From Eubacterium sp. (lineage in GTDB: Bacteria > Bacillota > Clostridia > Lachnospirales > Lachnospiraceae), in NCBI GenBank assembly GCA_022791495.1, contig JAAVZE010000134.1:1-43055 (forward strand): a stretch of DNA of 43,055 nucleotides. Direction: 5' to 3'. The translations under genes were made by a program, and so were the position numbers. Shown in pieces: positions 1-7,560 of this stretch. Within the stretch, counting starts at the first letter, position 1. Each line of letters starts with the position of its first letter. The notes under the pieces were generated by a model. The model made no database searches and was not told the DNA's origin. It worked only from the letters and a program-made list of their open reading frames with translations.

Positions 1-174
1 ACCACGTACCTGTGCTCTCATTTTCTCGGAAATTGCAAGTCCTGCTGCATCGTCTGCTGCACGGTTTACTCTGTATCCACTGGAAAGTTTCTCTGTGGAT
101 TTTGCAAGGTTTCCTCCTACGATTCCCAACTGTCTGTTGGCGTTCATTGATGTAATATTATGCTGTACTATCAT
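1..174 (-). CDS. hag: Flagellin, N-terminal part (cut by window edge)
   Basis: Only the first 58 codons are present; the rest lies left of the window. The reading frame from ATG at 174 begins [17 protein letters not shown] and continues with the conserved segment [28 protein letters not shown], split here as [15 protein letters not shown] and AGLAISEKM. This is the D0/D1 coiled-coil domain that polymerises the filament and, in the family, carries the TLR5-recognised segment. A strong AAGGAGG ribosome site lies 8 bases upstream. The gene follows a sigma-28-type promoter and a structured leader, consistent with a late, class III flagellar gene. Assignment is very secure; the symbol hag/fliC depends on convention. 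Confidence 0.97.
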   Translation of the reverse strand, partial: MIVQHNITSMNANRQLGIVGGNLAKSTEKLSSGYRVNRAADDAAGLAISEKMRAQVRG

Positions 175-181
175 AATTCAT

Positions 182-213
182 TCCTCCTTGAATTTAAACC
201 GGCTTCCATGCCG
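182..213 (-). promoter_or_regulatory. Putative CsrA-binding leader of flagellin mRNA (hairpin with GGA loop plus ribosome site)
   Basis: On the transcribed strand a short hairpin, CGGC-AUGGAA-GCCG (200-213), presents GGA in its loop. Twelve to eighteen bases further on, the ribosome site AAGGAGG carries a second GGA. Paired GGA sites of this kind, one in a loop and one over the ribosome site, are how CsrA represses hag translation in Bacillus subtilis. Both csrA and its antagonist fliW are encoded at 7338-8016. The sites are seen; the regulation is inferred. Confidence 0.6.
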
Positions 214-237
214 ATATATTTTTTAATTTTATAATAT

Positions 238-295
238 CTAAAGCAGTAACCGTCTTCTCTGCGGGCCCGGCAAAGATGGCAGTCTCCTGCTTTAG
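238..295 (-). other. Long imperfect stem-loop in the flagellin leader
   Basis: A perfect 9-bp inverted repeat, CTAAAGCAG at 238-246 and CTGCTTTAG at 287-295, closes a 40-base GC-rich interior. The interior can pair further (GCC/GGU, UCUU/AAGA, UGC/GCA in the RNA). No U-tract follows, so it is not a standard terminator. The 5' arm reads GCAGGAGACUGC, giving another GGA near a loop and a possible extra CsrA site. It could also stabilise the flagellin mRNA. I do not recognise it as a known riboswitch. Confidence 0.5.
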
Positions 296-337
296 TTACT
301 ATATATCTCCCTTGTCAGCAGTTCTCTGACATTATAT

Positions 338-364
338 ATATCGGAGTACTTTTTAATTCATTAA
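338..364 (-). promoter_or_regulatory. Sigma-28 (SigD/FliA)-type promoter of flagellin
   Basis: On the minus strand TTAA (361-364), 15 bases, then TCCGATAT (338-345). This matches the sigma-28 pattern TAAA-N15-GCCGATAA closely in the -10 element and in spacing. Transcription would begin near 331, giving a leader of about 155 bases. The same pattern occurs ahead of flgM and flaG in this window. Confidence 0.7.
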
Positions 365-387
365 CCCCGATATTTGAAATTACTTAT

Positions 388-436
388 GAAAAATAAAGAT
401 TGGTATGACGTCCATTTCCAAATTATTTACTTTATT
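388..436 (-). terminator. Possible weak terminator after the epimerase gene
   Basis: On the minus strand AATAAAG (430-436) and TTGG (418-421) pair with CCAA (400-403) and CTTTATT (392-398), followed by TTTTTC. The stem is A+T-rich and interrupted, so it may only be partly effective; read-through into the flagellin gene is possible. Confidence 0.3.
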
Positions 437-442
437 GGTTCT

Positions 443-1591
443 TTACGATAGATCCACAAATCGTTTTTGTATCTCACATTTCCAGATATCTTCCTGATCC
501 AGGATCTGCAGAAATTTTTCTGTGCTGTTTCCGAGACCAAAATTGTGGCACCGGATGGCATGTTCCTCTGTCCTGCGTATCGCCTCCGTAATCTCTTCTA
601 CGCTCTCTTCCACGTGCTGGACATTTTTCAAGGTGTTCTGGTCATACCTCCCCTCCTGCCTCGTGCCAATATCCACGGCAGGCACACCATAGATTCCGCT
701 TTCCCGGATCCCGGCGCTGGAATTTCCAATAATAAACTGGGCATGACGAAGCAGTGTCAGAAAATACTCAAACCGCAGTGACGGATACACGGCAAAATGT
801 TCTTCTTCATCCAACTTACGGACATTTTCCAGGATAATCTCCGTTCCTAGATCATTATTAGGATAGATGACAACATAGTTTCTTTTGGAAATGCGCAGTG
901 CCTCGACTACCCTTTTAATATGCTCTCCTAACTGCGCCACTTCTGTCGTGACTGGGTGATACATAAAGATGGCATACTCATCAAAGGTAATATCGTAGTA
1001 TGTCTTTGCTTTATCCAGTGAGGGCAAATGATTTCCCAGCATAATATCTATGTCAGGTGAACCGATCACAAAAATATGCTTTTCACTTTCTCCCAACTGA
1101 ATGATTCTCTTTTTGGCCTCTTCATTACATACAAAATGCAGATGGGCAAATTTAGAGACGGCATGACGGATAGAATCGTCAATGGTACCCGATATTTCGC
1201 CTCCCTCGATGTGTGCGACGAGGATATTATTCAAAGCTCCCGTGATGGCCCCCGCCAACGCATCGATACGGTCTCCGTGTACAACAATCATATCCGGTCT
1301 CACCTGGGCCGTATAGGGGGCAAGATTGGTCAGCACTACTCCAAGATTATAACTCATATCATCGGTATGCTGCTGACCAAAGGCCACATGCACATTCTCA
1401 TACTGATCTTTGAGGACCTCCCGGTAAGTGCTTCCATACTGGGATAGCAGATGCATTCCCGATACATAGATAAATACCTCATACCGGTCTGAGTGGTCCA
1501 TGGTCTTCATAAGTGATTTGATCTTACCATAATCTGCTCTGGTTCCGGTAATAAATAAAATTCGTTTGGGGACATTCTGTTCTTTTCTCAT
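443..1591 (-). CDS. UDP-GlcNAc 2-epimerase (hydrolysing), NeuC/LegG type
   Basis: 382 residues, a typical length for the hydrolysing NeuC-like epimerases of the GT-B fold. The N-terminus RILFITGTRADYGKIKSLM is the family signature. The C-terminal half contains the nucleotide-sugar region with GNSSAGIRESGIYGVPAV at about residues 290-307 and IGTRQEGR after it. Such enzymes release UDP and give a mannosamine-type sugar used to make sialic, legionaminic or related nonulosonic acids. Position directly after the Maf glycosyltransferase and before flagellin implies that the sugar decorates flagellin. The start ATG overlaps the previous stop by four bases (ATGA), implying translational coupling. Substrate (GlcNAc or diacetyl-bacillosamine) cannot be told from sequence. 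No nonulosonate synthase or cytidylyltransferase is in the window. Confidence 0.88.
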   Translation of the reverse strand: MRKEQNVPKRILFITGTRADYGKIKSLMKTMDHSDRYEVFIYVSGMHLLSQYGSTYREVLKDQYENVHVAFGQQHTDDMSYNLGVVLTNLAPYTAQVRPDMIVVHGDRIDALAGAITGALNNILVAHIEGGEISGTIDDSIRHAVSKFAHLHFVCNEEAKKRIIQLGESEKHIFVIGSPDIDIMLGNHLPSLDKAKTYYDITFDEYAIFMYHPVTTEVAQLGEHIKRVVEALRISKRNYVVIYPNNDLGTEIILENVRKLDEEEHFAVYPSLRFEYFLTLLRHAQFIIGNSSAGIRESGIYGVPAVDIGTRQEGRYDQNTLKNVQHVEESVEEITEAIRRTEEHAIRCHNFGLGNSTEKFLQILDQEDIWKCEIQKRFVDLS

Positions 1592-1815
1592 TGCTGTTTC
1601 ATCTCCACCAGTTCATGTTGTATAATATCTGCCGCAAGAATGTAATCCTCTCCTTCAAGAGCATCAAATAAAGGATCGATAAACACCTTCCACTGGGGCA
1701 CCATTCCTATAAATGGCGCTATTTCCATGATCTGCTCCATCCCCTCATCATTTCGCTCCTGATAAAAGCAGTCCGCCAATAAGGTCAGTTTTTCTTTTAA
1801 CTCCTCTTGGTTCAT
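1588..1815 (-). CDS. Small unrecognised protein inside the flagellin glycosylation set
   Basis: 75 residues, acidic and apparently all helical (LKEKLTLLADCFYQERNDEG near the N-terminus). It has no signal peptide and no membrane segment. I recognise no family. It overlaps the Maf gene upstream by four bases and the epimerase downstream by four bases, both as ATGA, so the three genes are almost certainly co-translated. That strict coupling argues for a real protein working in stoichiometry with Maf or the epimerase, perhaps as a small partner or chaperone. This is inference. Confidence 0.75.
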   Translation of the reverse strand: MNQEELKEKLTLLADCFYQERNDEGMEQIMEIAPFIGMVPQWKVFIDPLFDALEGEDYILAADIIQHELVEMKQQ

Positions 1816-3401
1816 TTTCCCGTCTCCTTATCGCTAATTTTCTTATGAATTTCTTCATAGACATAGTCCACTGCCAGCTTAAAACGCTCTTTCCGTTCCG
1901 GCACATCCTTCAGATATCTCATATAACCGATTACCAGATCCATTGCCGGCATCTTATGGTAATCAATTTCAAAAAACGTCTTCTTGTATCCAAGACGCCT
2001 CACCTTCTCTATATCTGCACGCATTCTTACCCAATCTGCCATAATTCCCCGGTATTCCTTCTCCGAGATCTTTACCCGTTCATCCGAGACAACATCCTGA
2101 AAAGAACTCCGACGTTCCGGCAGTTGATCCATCACTTCCTGAAGAGACATCTGAACCGTACCATGAATCTTCGCCCCTCCCTCAGTGGCATTAATAACTA
2201 CCCTGTCGGGCGGCAGAATCTCAATCATTTCCTCAAACCACTCCCGGAATTTCTCCCAGTCCATACGGGTGTATACCATTCCCCCGTAATATCCTTCCGT
2301 CAAGCTCGCCTTTTCTTCCACAAAGCCTTCGTCCCTGCCGTCCGTATGACTTTTTTTATCCTCCGAATAGGCCAGATCCTGTCCCACGAGCACGATCTGT
2401 TTCGTCCCCAGTTCCGTAAGGGCCGCAAAAATTCCGGCAGCGATTCCGAACTGGGCCGGTATCTGTGCCAGCTCGATCCCATGTTTTTCATACATGATCC
2501 TCACTGCCCTGTGGTCATACCCAAAAATTTTAGCATTGGTAAGATTCTTAATAATTTCATGCTTTGTATTACTGGTCACCAAATAGGGTATATCAAAACT
2601 TCCTGGCTCTTCAAAACAGTTCATATTTTTTATGCCATCCGTAGAAGCCACCAGATCCGGAACAATTCCCGCTTTCAGCAGTGTCGGCAGCGCCGCATCC
2701 GCGCAGAACAAGAATGCCCTTTGATCGATCTGTCTGAGAACCTCCATATTCTTTTTCAAGGAAGGTCCCGCCGCCACCATGATCACCGGTATATCCGGAT
2801 CCCAGTATTTTGCCAGACGCGCCAGAGGTATTGCCCCTTTCATATATGGTATATTATCTATTATATTTGCCAGCATCGCTTTCATATGTCTCTGGATCGC
2901 TCCCTGGGTAAATCCCATAGCATCGCACACCAGCTGGCACACGTCCATAAGCATCTTATACTCTTCCTGGTAGTGTGCAAGATAACCCGGATGGGTAAGC
3001 ACCGCTGTGGTCTCCACACAATCGTCATTGAGGATATCCGTTATCACATCACGCAGTGGAATCCACTGATCCTCTCCTCCGTACAAAATATATAATTTCT
3101 CTTTATCCCGAAATTTTGAAAACAAAGGAGATTGGCGGACTTCATGGAAAATGGCAGGATCCGGCTCATACACCAAAATATAACCCGGCACTTTCCTTAG
3201 TAGCTGCTGCACGATCTGACAGTCCCCTAATCCAAATAGAACTACATTTTCCACTCTATCTTCCACATAATGATCCACCCAGCGCTCTGCCGCGTAACGC
3301 CCATTGTAGCTGCTGCCCAGCCGGAACGTTTCTGTCCCTCGATTCACAACTGGAACCACTCCCCCGTCCAATGCTTGTACTAATTCACATATGCTCTTCA
3401 T
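1812..3401 (-). CDS. maf: Motility-associated (Maf) flagellin glycosyltransferase, DUF115/MptE-like
   Basis: 529 residues from ATG at 3401, chosen over a TTG at 3455 because a GGAG sits 6 bases upstream of it. The central region has the DUF115 / 6-hydroxymethylpterin-pyrophosphokinase MptE-like fold, with VIMVAAGPSLKKNMEVLRQI at about residues 208-227, LFCADAALPTLLKAGIVPDL following, and VGQDLAYSEDKKSHTDGR further on. Maf proteins transfer nonulosonic acids (pseudaminic, legionaminic or related) to serine or threonine of flagellin in the cytoplasm before export. Its neighbours, a NeuC-type epimerase and flagellin, fit that role. It is co-transcribed with the flaG-fliD-fliS group. Confidence 0.85.
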   Translation of the reverse strand: MKSICELVQALDGGVVPVVNRGTETFRLGSSYNGRYAAERWVDHYVEDRVENVVLFGLGDCQIVQQLLRKVPGYILVYEPDPAIFHEVRQSPLFSKFRDKEKLYILYGGEDQWIPLRDVITDILNDDCVETTAVLTHPGYLAHYQEEYKMLMDVCQLVCDAMGFTQGAIQRHMKAMLANIIDNIPYMKGAIPLARLAKYWDPDIPVIMVAAGPSLKKNMEVLRQIDQRAFLFCADAALPTLLKAGIVPDLVASTDGIKNMNCFEEPGSFDIPYLVTSNTKHEIIKNLTNAKIFGYDHRAVRIMYEKHGIELAQIPAQFGIAAGIFAALTELGTKQIVLVGQDLAYSEDKKSHTDGRDEGFVEEKASLTEGYYGGMVYTRMDWEKFREWFEEMIEILPPDRVVINATEGGAKIHGTVQMSLQEVMDQLPERRSSFQDVVSDERVKISEKEYRGIMADWVRMRADIEKVRRLGYKKTFFEIDYHKMPAMDLVIGYMRYLKDVPERKERFKLAVDYVYEEIHKKISDKETGK

Positions 3402-3467
3402 AATTTTCTCCACTCCTGCATATTCGTATCTTACCGCCGTTGGCGGCACAATCAATTCATAAAGAAC

Positions 3468-3504
3468 GTATGGAAGCCCGCATATGTCTTCGCAGCTTCC
3501 ATAC
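3468..3504 (-). other. 10-bp inverted repeat between fliT-like gene and maf
   Basis: GTATGGAAGC (3468-3477) and GCTTCCATAC (3495-3504) form a perfect hairpin with a 17-base loop in the gap between the two genes. No U-run follows, so it more likely sets mRNA stability or partial termination than a full stop. It may lower expression of the glycosylation genes relative to fliS. Confidence 0.45.
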
Positions 3505-3509
3505 TAGTG

Positions 3510-4004
3510 TCACTTCGTTTGATTAAAAAAATAGGACTGATCCGGTTTATGCGCTTCCGCCATATTTTGATAATAACTGGATACCGTCTTATTGCTTATA
3601 TGAAAATCCCTTATGTTCTTTCTCTGATTTGCAAGATATATTTTAAAATGCCCGCTGTTCTGGTGCTCCAATGCCTGGATCTGGATCCCTAGTTCTGACA
3701 CCTCTCCGATCAGCTGCTGCATCTGCTGGATCTGCTCCTTATACGCCATTCGGTTCGCCATGATTTCTTTTTCCACATGCTTGAACAGTGTATCAAATCC
3801 ATCATCCATCCGGTTGATCTCGTCGATCTGATCTCCCTTTTCTTCTATAGTCTTTGCAAATTTATCCGGATCCATTTCTTCATCCTTTAACAAACTCTCC
3901 TGCTCTTTTGTCTTTTCCAACAGGAAAAGGAGGATCTGCTTCTTTCGCTTCAATGCATCTACCATCATATTTACATAGACGCTGTTCCCATTCTGTCTCT
4001 CCAT
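3510..4004 (-). CDS. Putative FliT/FlgN-like flagellar export chaperone
   Basis: 164 residues, strongly helical and charged, with a coiled-coil-like stretch at about residues 15-125 (heptad-rich, LLFLLEKTKEQESLLKDEE, then EKEIMANRMAYKEQIQQMQQ). It has no membrane segment. It sits directly after fliS, the position usually held by fliT, the FliD chaperone, in Gram-positive flagellar operons. Length and helical character suit the FliT/FlgN group, but no diagnostic motif is visible, so the function rests on context. The ribosome site is poor (GGATGTGAACTG before ATG). Confidence 0.55.
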   Translation of the reverse strand: MERQNGNSVYVNMMVDALKRKKQILLFLLEKTKEQESLLKDEEMDPDKFAKTIEEKGDQIDEINRMDDGFDTLFKHVEKEIMANRMAYKEQIQQMQQLIGEVSELGIQIQALEHQNSGHFKIYLANQRKNIRDFHISNKTVSSYYQNMAEAHKPDQSYFFNQTK

Positions 4005-4031
4005 CAGTTCACATCCATTCGTTTTTATCGA

Positions 4032-4409
4032 CTAATTTCCTACTCTGTTCAGACGCATAACTTCTTTCCAGGTATCACGCATCTCCCGGATATACTTCAG
4101 GGCATCCTCGATGATCTCGATGTCCTTCTTTATATTTCCCTCCACCAGCCGGCGATAAATATAGTCATAAACGCGCTCAAAATCCTCCCAGACCTTATAT
4201 TTATGATCCAGTGTTGCCCGAAGCTCCGTAATGATCGCCTGCGCTTTTTTGATATTGGTATTCGCTTTCTCATAATCTTTTTTTTCGATAGCAACGATCC
4301 CTATATTACAGAACTTGATCGCTCCTTCATATAACATCAATGTAAGTTCGGCTGAAGATGCCGTCATGATTGCATTTTTCTGATAGGCATTCGCGAAGTT
4401 CGTGTCCAT
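4032..4409 (-). CDS. fliS: Flagellin export chaperone FliS
   Basis: 125 residues, the usual FliS length. The N-terminus NAYQKNAIMTASSAELTLMLYEGAIKFCNIG is the FliS signature (shown as YQKNAIMTASSAELTLMLYE and GAIKFCN). The fold is a four-helix bundle that binds the disordered C-terminus of flagellin in the cytoplasm and delivers it to the export gate. In Gram-positive bacteria it also interacts with FliW-controlled flagellin homeostasis. The ribosome site AAAAGGAG is good. The gene lies between fliD and the fliT-like gene. Confidence 0.95.
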   Translation of the reverse strand: MDTNFANAYQKNAIMTASSAELTLMLYEGAIKFCNIGIVAIEKKDYEKANTNIKKAQAIITELRATLDHKYKVWEDFERVYDYIYRRLVEGNIKKDIEIIEDALKYIREMRDTWKEVMRLNRVGN

Positions 4410-4435
4410 ATGAATCTCCTTTTCTCATTTACTAC

Positions 4436-4473
4436 CACATAAAGAGCAAGAGAAAATTCTTGCCCTTTATGTG
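4436..4473 (-). other. Strong hairpin between fliD and fliS
   Basis: CACATAAAGAGCAAGA (4436-4451) faces TCTTGCCCTTTATGTG (4458-4473), a 16-bp stem with one mismatch in DNA. In the leftward RNA the odd pair becomes G-U, so the structure is best in the sense in which fliD and fliS are transcribed. No U-tract follows. It may protect the 3' end of fliD mRNA or mark a processing site. Confidence 0.5.
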
Positions 4474-4507
4474 TATAAATATGTTTATAAAATGTATTAA
4501 TTTAAAT

Positions 4508-6766
4508 TTAGAAGCCTCCAAACAAACTACCCAGAGAGTTCTGCTGAGACTGTAGTTTTGCAAGTGCAGTTTCCATCGCTGTAAATTTCTTATAATACAT
4601 CTCTTCCATGGAAGCAAGACGATCTTCCCAGTTTTTAATATCTTTTTCATATTGTTTGAGATCATCTTTCATCTTAATGTCATTATAGAAAGTCAGCGCA
4701 CTACTCATCTTATTTCCTGCCATCTTCTTACTCATTGTATCCTTGAGATTGCCAAAGATACCAGTAAGTACATTGATCACTGCATCCGGATCATCTGCAA
4801 GAGCTTTCTTCAACTTATCATCCTTGTCTGCATAGACAGAATCATCTTTATCTCCAAAAATATGAAGCAGGCCTCCCTCAAGATAATCGGTAGAAGTCAT
4901 AATGCCAAAGCTGGCAAGGGAATAGGTCTTTCCTTCATAGTTCACCTGGCTCATCATCGCATTACGCATTCCTGAAACGATTCCGTCCAGCGTTGTGTCA
5001 TTGCGTAATAACGATCCTTTGATCTTATCCTCCCAGAGCTTGATATCATCTTCCGACATCTCCTTCTTCTGCTCACTGGTAAGTGGTTCATAACCTTTCG
5101 CAGAACTAGCGCCAAGAAGTGTATTCATCTCCTTCATGATCTCATTGTAATCTTTTATGAAACTCTTTACAGAATTATATACACTTTCCACATCATTGGT
5201 AATCGAGAAGGTAATCGGTTCATCTGTCTTTGTAAGTCCTGTCAATGAAATCTCCAGACCATTAGCAGATACAACAGAAGAAGAGGAAGTCATTTCCGCA
5301 CCGTTCAGAATGATCTTACTGTCAGAAGCTGCGATCAATGCCATACCTGACGGAATAGAAGTATTAGAGGAATCATTTGCTCCTCCGTTGACACTTACGG
5401 TTCCATCCGCTGCAACTGTAACATCAGCAAGCCCCAAGCCACTCAATGCCGATCCAGAAAGTGTATCATATCGATCGGTAACAGAAGCATAGTTGTTCAC
5501 ATCTGCCGTGATAGCTGCTTTTACACTGTCCTGGGTGTAAGTAGAAGTTCCATCAAATCCCTGAACGCCTGAAGTATAATATTTGTCCTTCGCTACGGTG
5601 GACAGCGCCCCAATATCTGCAACTGTCTTTCCAGCGAACGCTGCCGCCTCGATATCCAGCTTGACATCGTTGTCTGTGCTGATCTTCGTATTGACAAAGC
5701 TGGTCGTATCTGCATCCGCTTTTTTTGCTACCTCTTGATCCAGATCTTTCTTTGCTGCCCAGTCGATATATTCCTCCTTGGTCATACTCTCTACACCAAG
5801 TTTTTCTTTATCTTCCTGAGTCATTACATCGAAGTCATCACCATATTTTTTTACCAGTGTCTCTTTCACTGTTCCATCATCATTATAATAATTGGACTTG
5901 AGACTCTCTTCTGCCTTTGTCTTATATGAATCGTAATTCTCTCCGTAAAGTTTTGCCTTCATATAAGTTGTTGCAGCTGTATTCGCCGCTTCTTTCTTTG
6001 TATCGTAAGCCGCCTTGGAAAGAGCCTCTAACGCCTTGTCATAAGCCTCTGTACCAACACCTGAGTTCTGAAGCTGATCCATGGCCTCGTCCACGATCTT
6101 TTTATTGGCACTGGACATATTGCTGTAGCCCACAGCATTTCGAAGAGCTTCACGCCCGCTCACCTCTGCTGCGGATATGCCAGAAGTAGTAATAGAAAAA
6201 GCATTTTTCAGTCCACTGTCTTTACTACTGATAAAGAATCTCTTCTGCTCCGTATCATAATTGGCAGATAATCCAGCCTCTCCCAGTGCATTCGTAAAGT
6301 CTTGAATCGTCGTATCTGCTGTGACAGCAAATTTCTTCGTCTTATCACCGTTGGTAATCGTGATTTCTTTGTTCAACAGAGATGGATCAATCTCTGTCAG
6401 TTTTGCTTCCACAGAATCCGCATTGATCTTGGCTCCTGTCAAATGCTGGGAAGTCGCAATGTTTTTAATCTCCAACGAATAACTTCCGTTGGCCGCCTTG
6501 TTATTTGCTGTGACACTTGCCTTTGTAGAATCCGACACTGACGCTTTTTTCGTCATATAAGAAGCCTGCAGCTGAAGCTTTGTTACATGTTCATTATAAA
6601 GTTTGAGTAACTTTGTATTTAATTCCGCCCACTTGGTCTGTTTCCACTCGAGCTTGGTTTTCTCTCTTTCTACTTTTGTTTTCTTCAGGCTCTGCGCTGA
6701 CATCAGCGCTCCAACGATCGCCTCTGTGTCAAGCCCTGAAGAAAGTCCGCTCATACGAATTGGCAT
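4508..6766 (-). CDS. fliD: Flagellar filament cap protein FliD (hook-associated protein 2)
   Basis: 752 residues, larger than the roughly 450-500 of model FliD because of an extended, variable central region. The N-terminal FliD_N domain starts MPIRMSGLSSGLDTEAIV, with the characteristic GLxSGLDT(E)xIV, and contains a coiled coil at about residues 25-60. The C-terminal FliD_C domain ends in a coiled coil and the LGSLFGGF-type tail. A low-complexity Ala/Lys/Asp-rich middle at about 210-370 is exposed and likely variable between strains. FliD pentamers cap the filament and fold flagellin as it exits. It follows flaG after 22 bases. Confidence 0.95.
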   Translation of the reverse strand: MPIRMSGLSSGLDTEAIVGALMSAQSLKKTKVEREKTKLEWKQTKWAELNTKLLKLYNEHVTKLQLQASYMTKKASVSDSTKASVTANNKAANGSYSLEIKNIATSQHLTGAKINADSVEAKLTEIDPSLLNKEITITNGDKTKKFAVTADTTIQDFTNALGEAGLSANYDTEQKRFFISSKDSGLKNAFSITTSGISAAEVSGREALRNAVGYSNMSSANKKIVDEAMDQLQNSGVGTEAYDKALEALSKAAYDTKKEAANTAATTYMKAKLYGENYDSYKTKAEESLKSNYYNDDGTVKETLVKKYGDDFDVMTQEDKEKLGVESMTKEEYIDWAAKKDLDQEVAKKADADTTSFVNTKISTDNDVKLDIEAAAFAGKTVADIGALSTVAKDKYYTSGVQGFDGTSTYTQDSVKAAITADVNNYASVTDRYDTLSGSALSGLGLADVTVAADGTVSVNGGANDSSNTSIPSGMALIAASDSKIILNGAEMTSSSSVVSANGLEISLTGLTKTDEPITFSITNDVESVYNSVKSFIKDYNEIMKEMNTLLGASSAKGYEPLTSEQKKEMSEDDIKLWEDKIKGSLLRNDTTLDGIVSGMRNAMMSQVNYEGKTYSLASFGIMTSTDYLEGGLLHIFGDKDDSVYADKDDKLKKALADDPDAVINVLTGIFGNLKDTMSKKMAGNKMSSALTFYNDIKMKDDLKQYEKDIKNWEDRLASMEEMYYKKFTAMETALAKLQSQQNSLGSLFGGF

Positions 6767-6788
6767 AACTTATTCCTCCTTTTTCCTT

Positions 6789-7217
6789 CTATCTCTTCTC
6801 ATCCACTAAGATACCAGCCATCTCCCACATCTTCTGAAGCATATCCAGTGATTTTTCCGGAGGGATCTCCCGAACCACTTCGTTCGTATCGGAATTGATA
6901 ACCTTAATGGACACCCTGTTGGTCTTCTTATGATAAGAATATTCACAGCGAGTATGTTCCATTCTGAGATTCGCTCTTTTCACTGCATCATCCATCGTAG
7001 CCTCGCTCGGTGCATGTTCTCTCTGCTGATCGCCTCCCTGCTGCTCAGCATTTCCCTTTGCATCCACCGGTATTGGTTGTGATGTTTTCGGAACTGCATT
7101 CGTCATCGTATGACTGGTATGCATCTCCTCGGTTTTCACAGGCTTTGGCGCACTTACTTTAGCAACCTCTGCCGAACTATAATTCGAATTTACATTTGAT
7201 ATCTTTTCTAATTCCAT
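6789..7217 (-). CDS. flaG: FlaG family flagellar protein
   Basis: 142 residues from ATG at 7217, which has GGAGGTG 8 bases upstream; an in-frame ATG further up lacks a ribosome site. The C-terminal third holds the FlaG domain, with RVSIKVINSDTNEVVREIPP followed by EKSLDMLQKMWEMAGILVDEKR, the pattern seen in FlaG across Clostridia and Bacillus. The N-terminal half is disordered and Pro/Gln/Thr-rich. FlaG influences filament length in other species by an unclear route. It is the first gene after the second sigma-28 promoter. Confidence 0.9.
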   Translation of the reverse strand: MELEKISNVNSNYSSAEVAKVSAPKPVKTEEMHTSHTMTNAVPKTSQPIPVDAKGNAEQQGGDQQREHAPSEATMDDAVKRANLRMEHTRCEYSYHKKTNRVSIKVINSDTNEVVREIPPEKSLDMLQKMWEMAGILVDEKR

Positions 7218-7269
7218 TTCTAACACCTCCATGTGTATCATATGCAAACTTCAACCGTTCTTACTGAAA

Positions 7270-7296
7270 TTATCGGCATAAAAAAAGGAAAAGTTA
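7270..7296 (-). promoter_or_regulatory. Sigma-28 promoter of flaG-fliD-fliS
   Basis: On the minus strand TAAC (7293-7296), 15 bases, then a perfect GCCGATAA (7270-7277), the best -10 match in the window. Its -35 region overlaps the descending arm of the csrA terminator, and its spacer is the terminator's U-tract. Confidence 0.8.
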
Positions 7297-7331
7297 ACCC
7301 TGTTATCTACATTTTTCGGATCAACTTTTCC
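7279..7331 (-). terminator. Intrinsic terminator after csrA
   Basis: On the minus strand GGAAAAGTT (complement of 7323-7331) pairs with AACTTTTCC (complement of 7287-7295), followed by seven T. It closes the flgM-to-csrA transcript six bases after the csrA stop. Confidence 0.8.
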
Positions 7332-7337
7332 CTTCTG

Positions 7338-7556
7338 CTATTTTAACAGATCCGACAAACTTTCCGGACTAGCCGTATTTACTGCCTCTTTGTTTGCTTC
7401 TTGTATCTGGACGTACAATTCCTTGCGATATACCGGCACAGATTTGGGGGCACTGATGCCGATCTTTACTTGATCACCTTTGATCTCCAGGATCGAAACT
7501 TCCACATTATCATTGATGATAATGGATTCGTTTACTTTTCTTGCCAGTGCTAACAT
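7338..7556 (-). CDS. csrA: Carbon storage regulator CsrA (mRNA-binding translational repressor)
   Basis: 72 residues from ATG at 7556, preceded by AAGGAGGC; an in-frame start 12 codons upstream would add a non-family extension. The sequence MLALARKVNESIIINDNVEV, then ILEIKGDQVKIGISAPKSVP, is classic CsrA, with the first beta strand and the GxSAPKxVxVYRKELYxxI region that binds GGA. In motile Firmicutes CsrA blocks flagellin translation until FliW sequesters it. Here csrA starts five bases after the end of fliW, in the standard fliW-csrA pair. Confidence 0.97.
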   Translation of the reverse strand: MLALARKVNESIIINDNVEVSILEIKGDQVKIGISAPKSVPVYRKELYVQIQEANKEAVNTASPESLSDLLK

Positions 7557-7560
7557 AAAA

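Noticed and set aside
238-300. Cyclic di-GMP riboswitch in the flagellin leader
   Set aside because: The plus-strand GGCAAAG and GGCAG words recall the class I aptamer, but the element is too short and the two-helix core with its conserved tetraloop contacts is missing on either strand.
1845-3095. Long plus-strand open frame (416 codons) opposite maf
   Set aside because: It lies wholly inside the well-supported Maf gene on the other strand, has Cys/His/Ile-rich composition typical of antisense frames and has no ribosome site.
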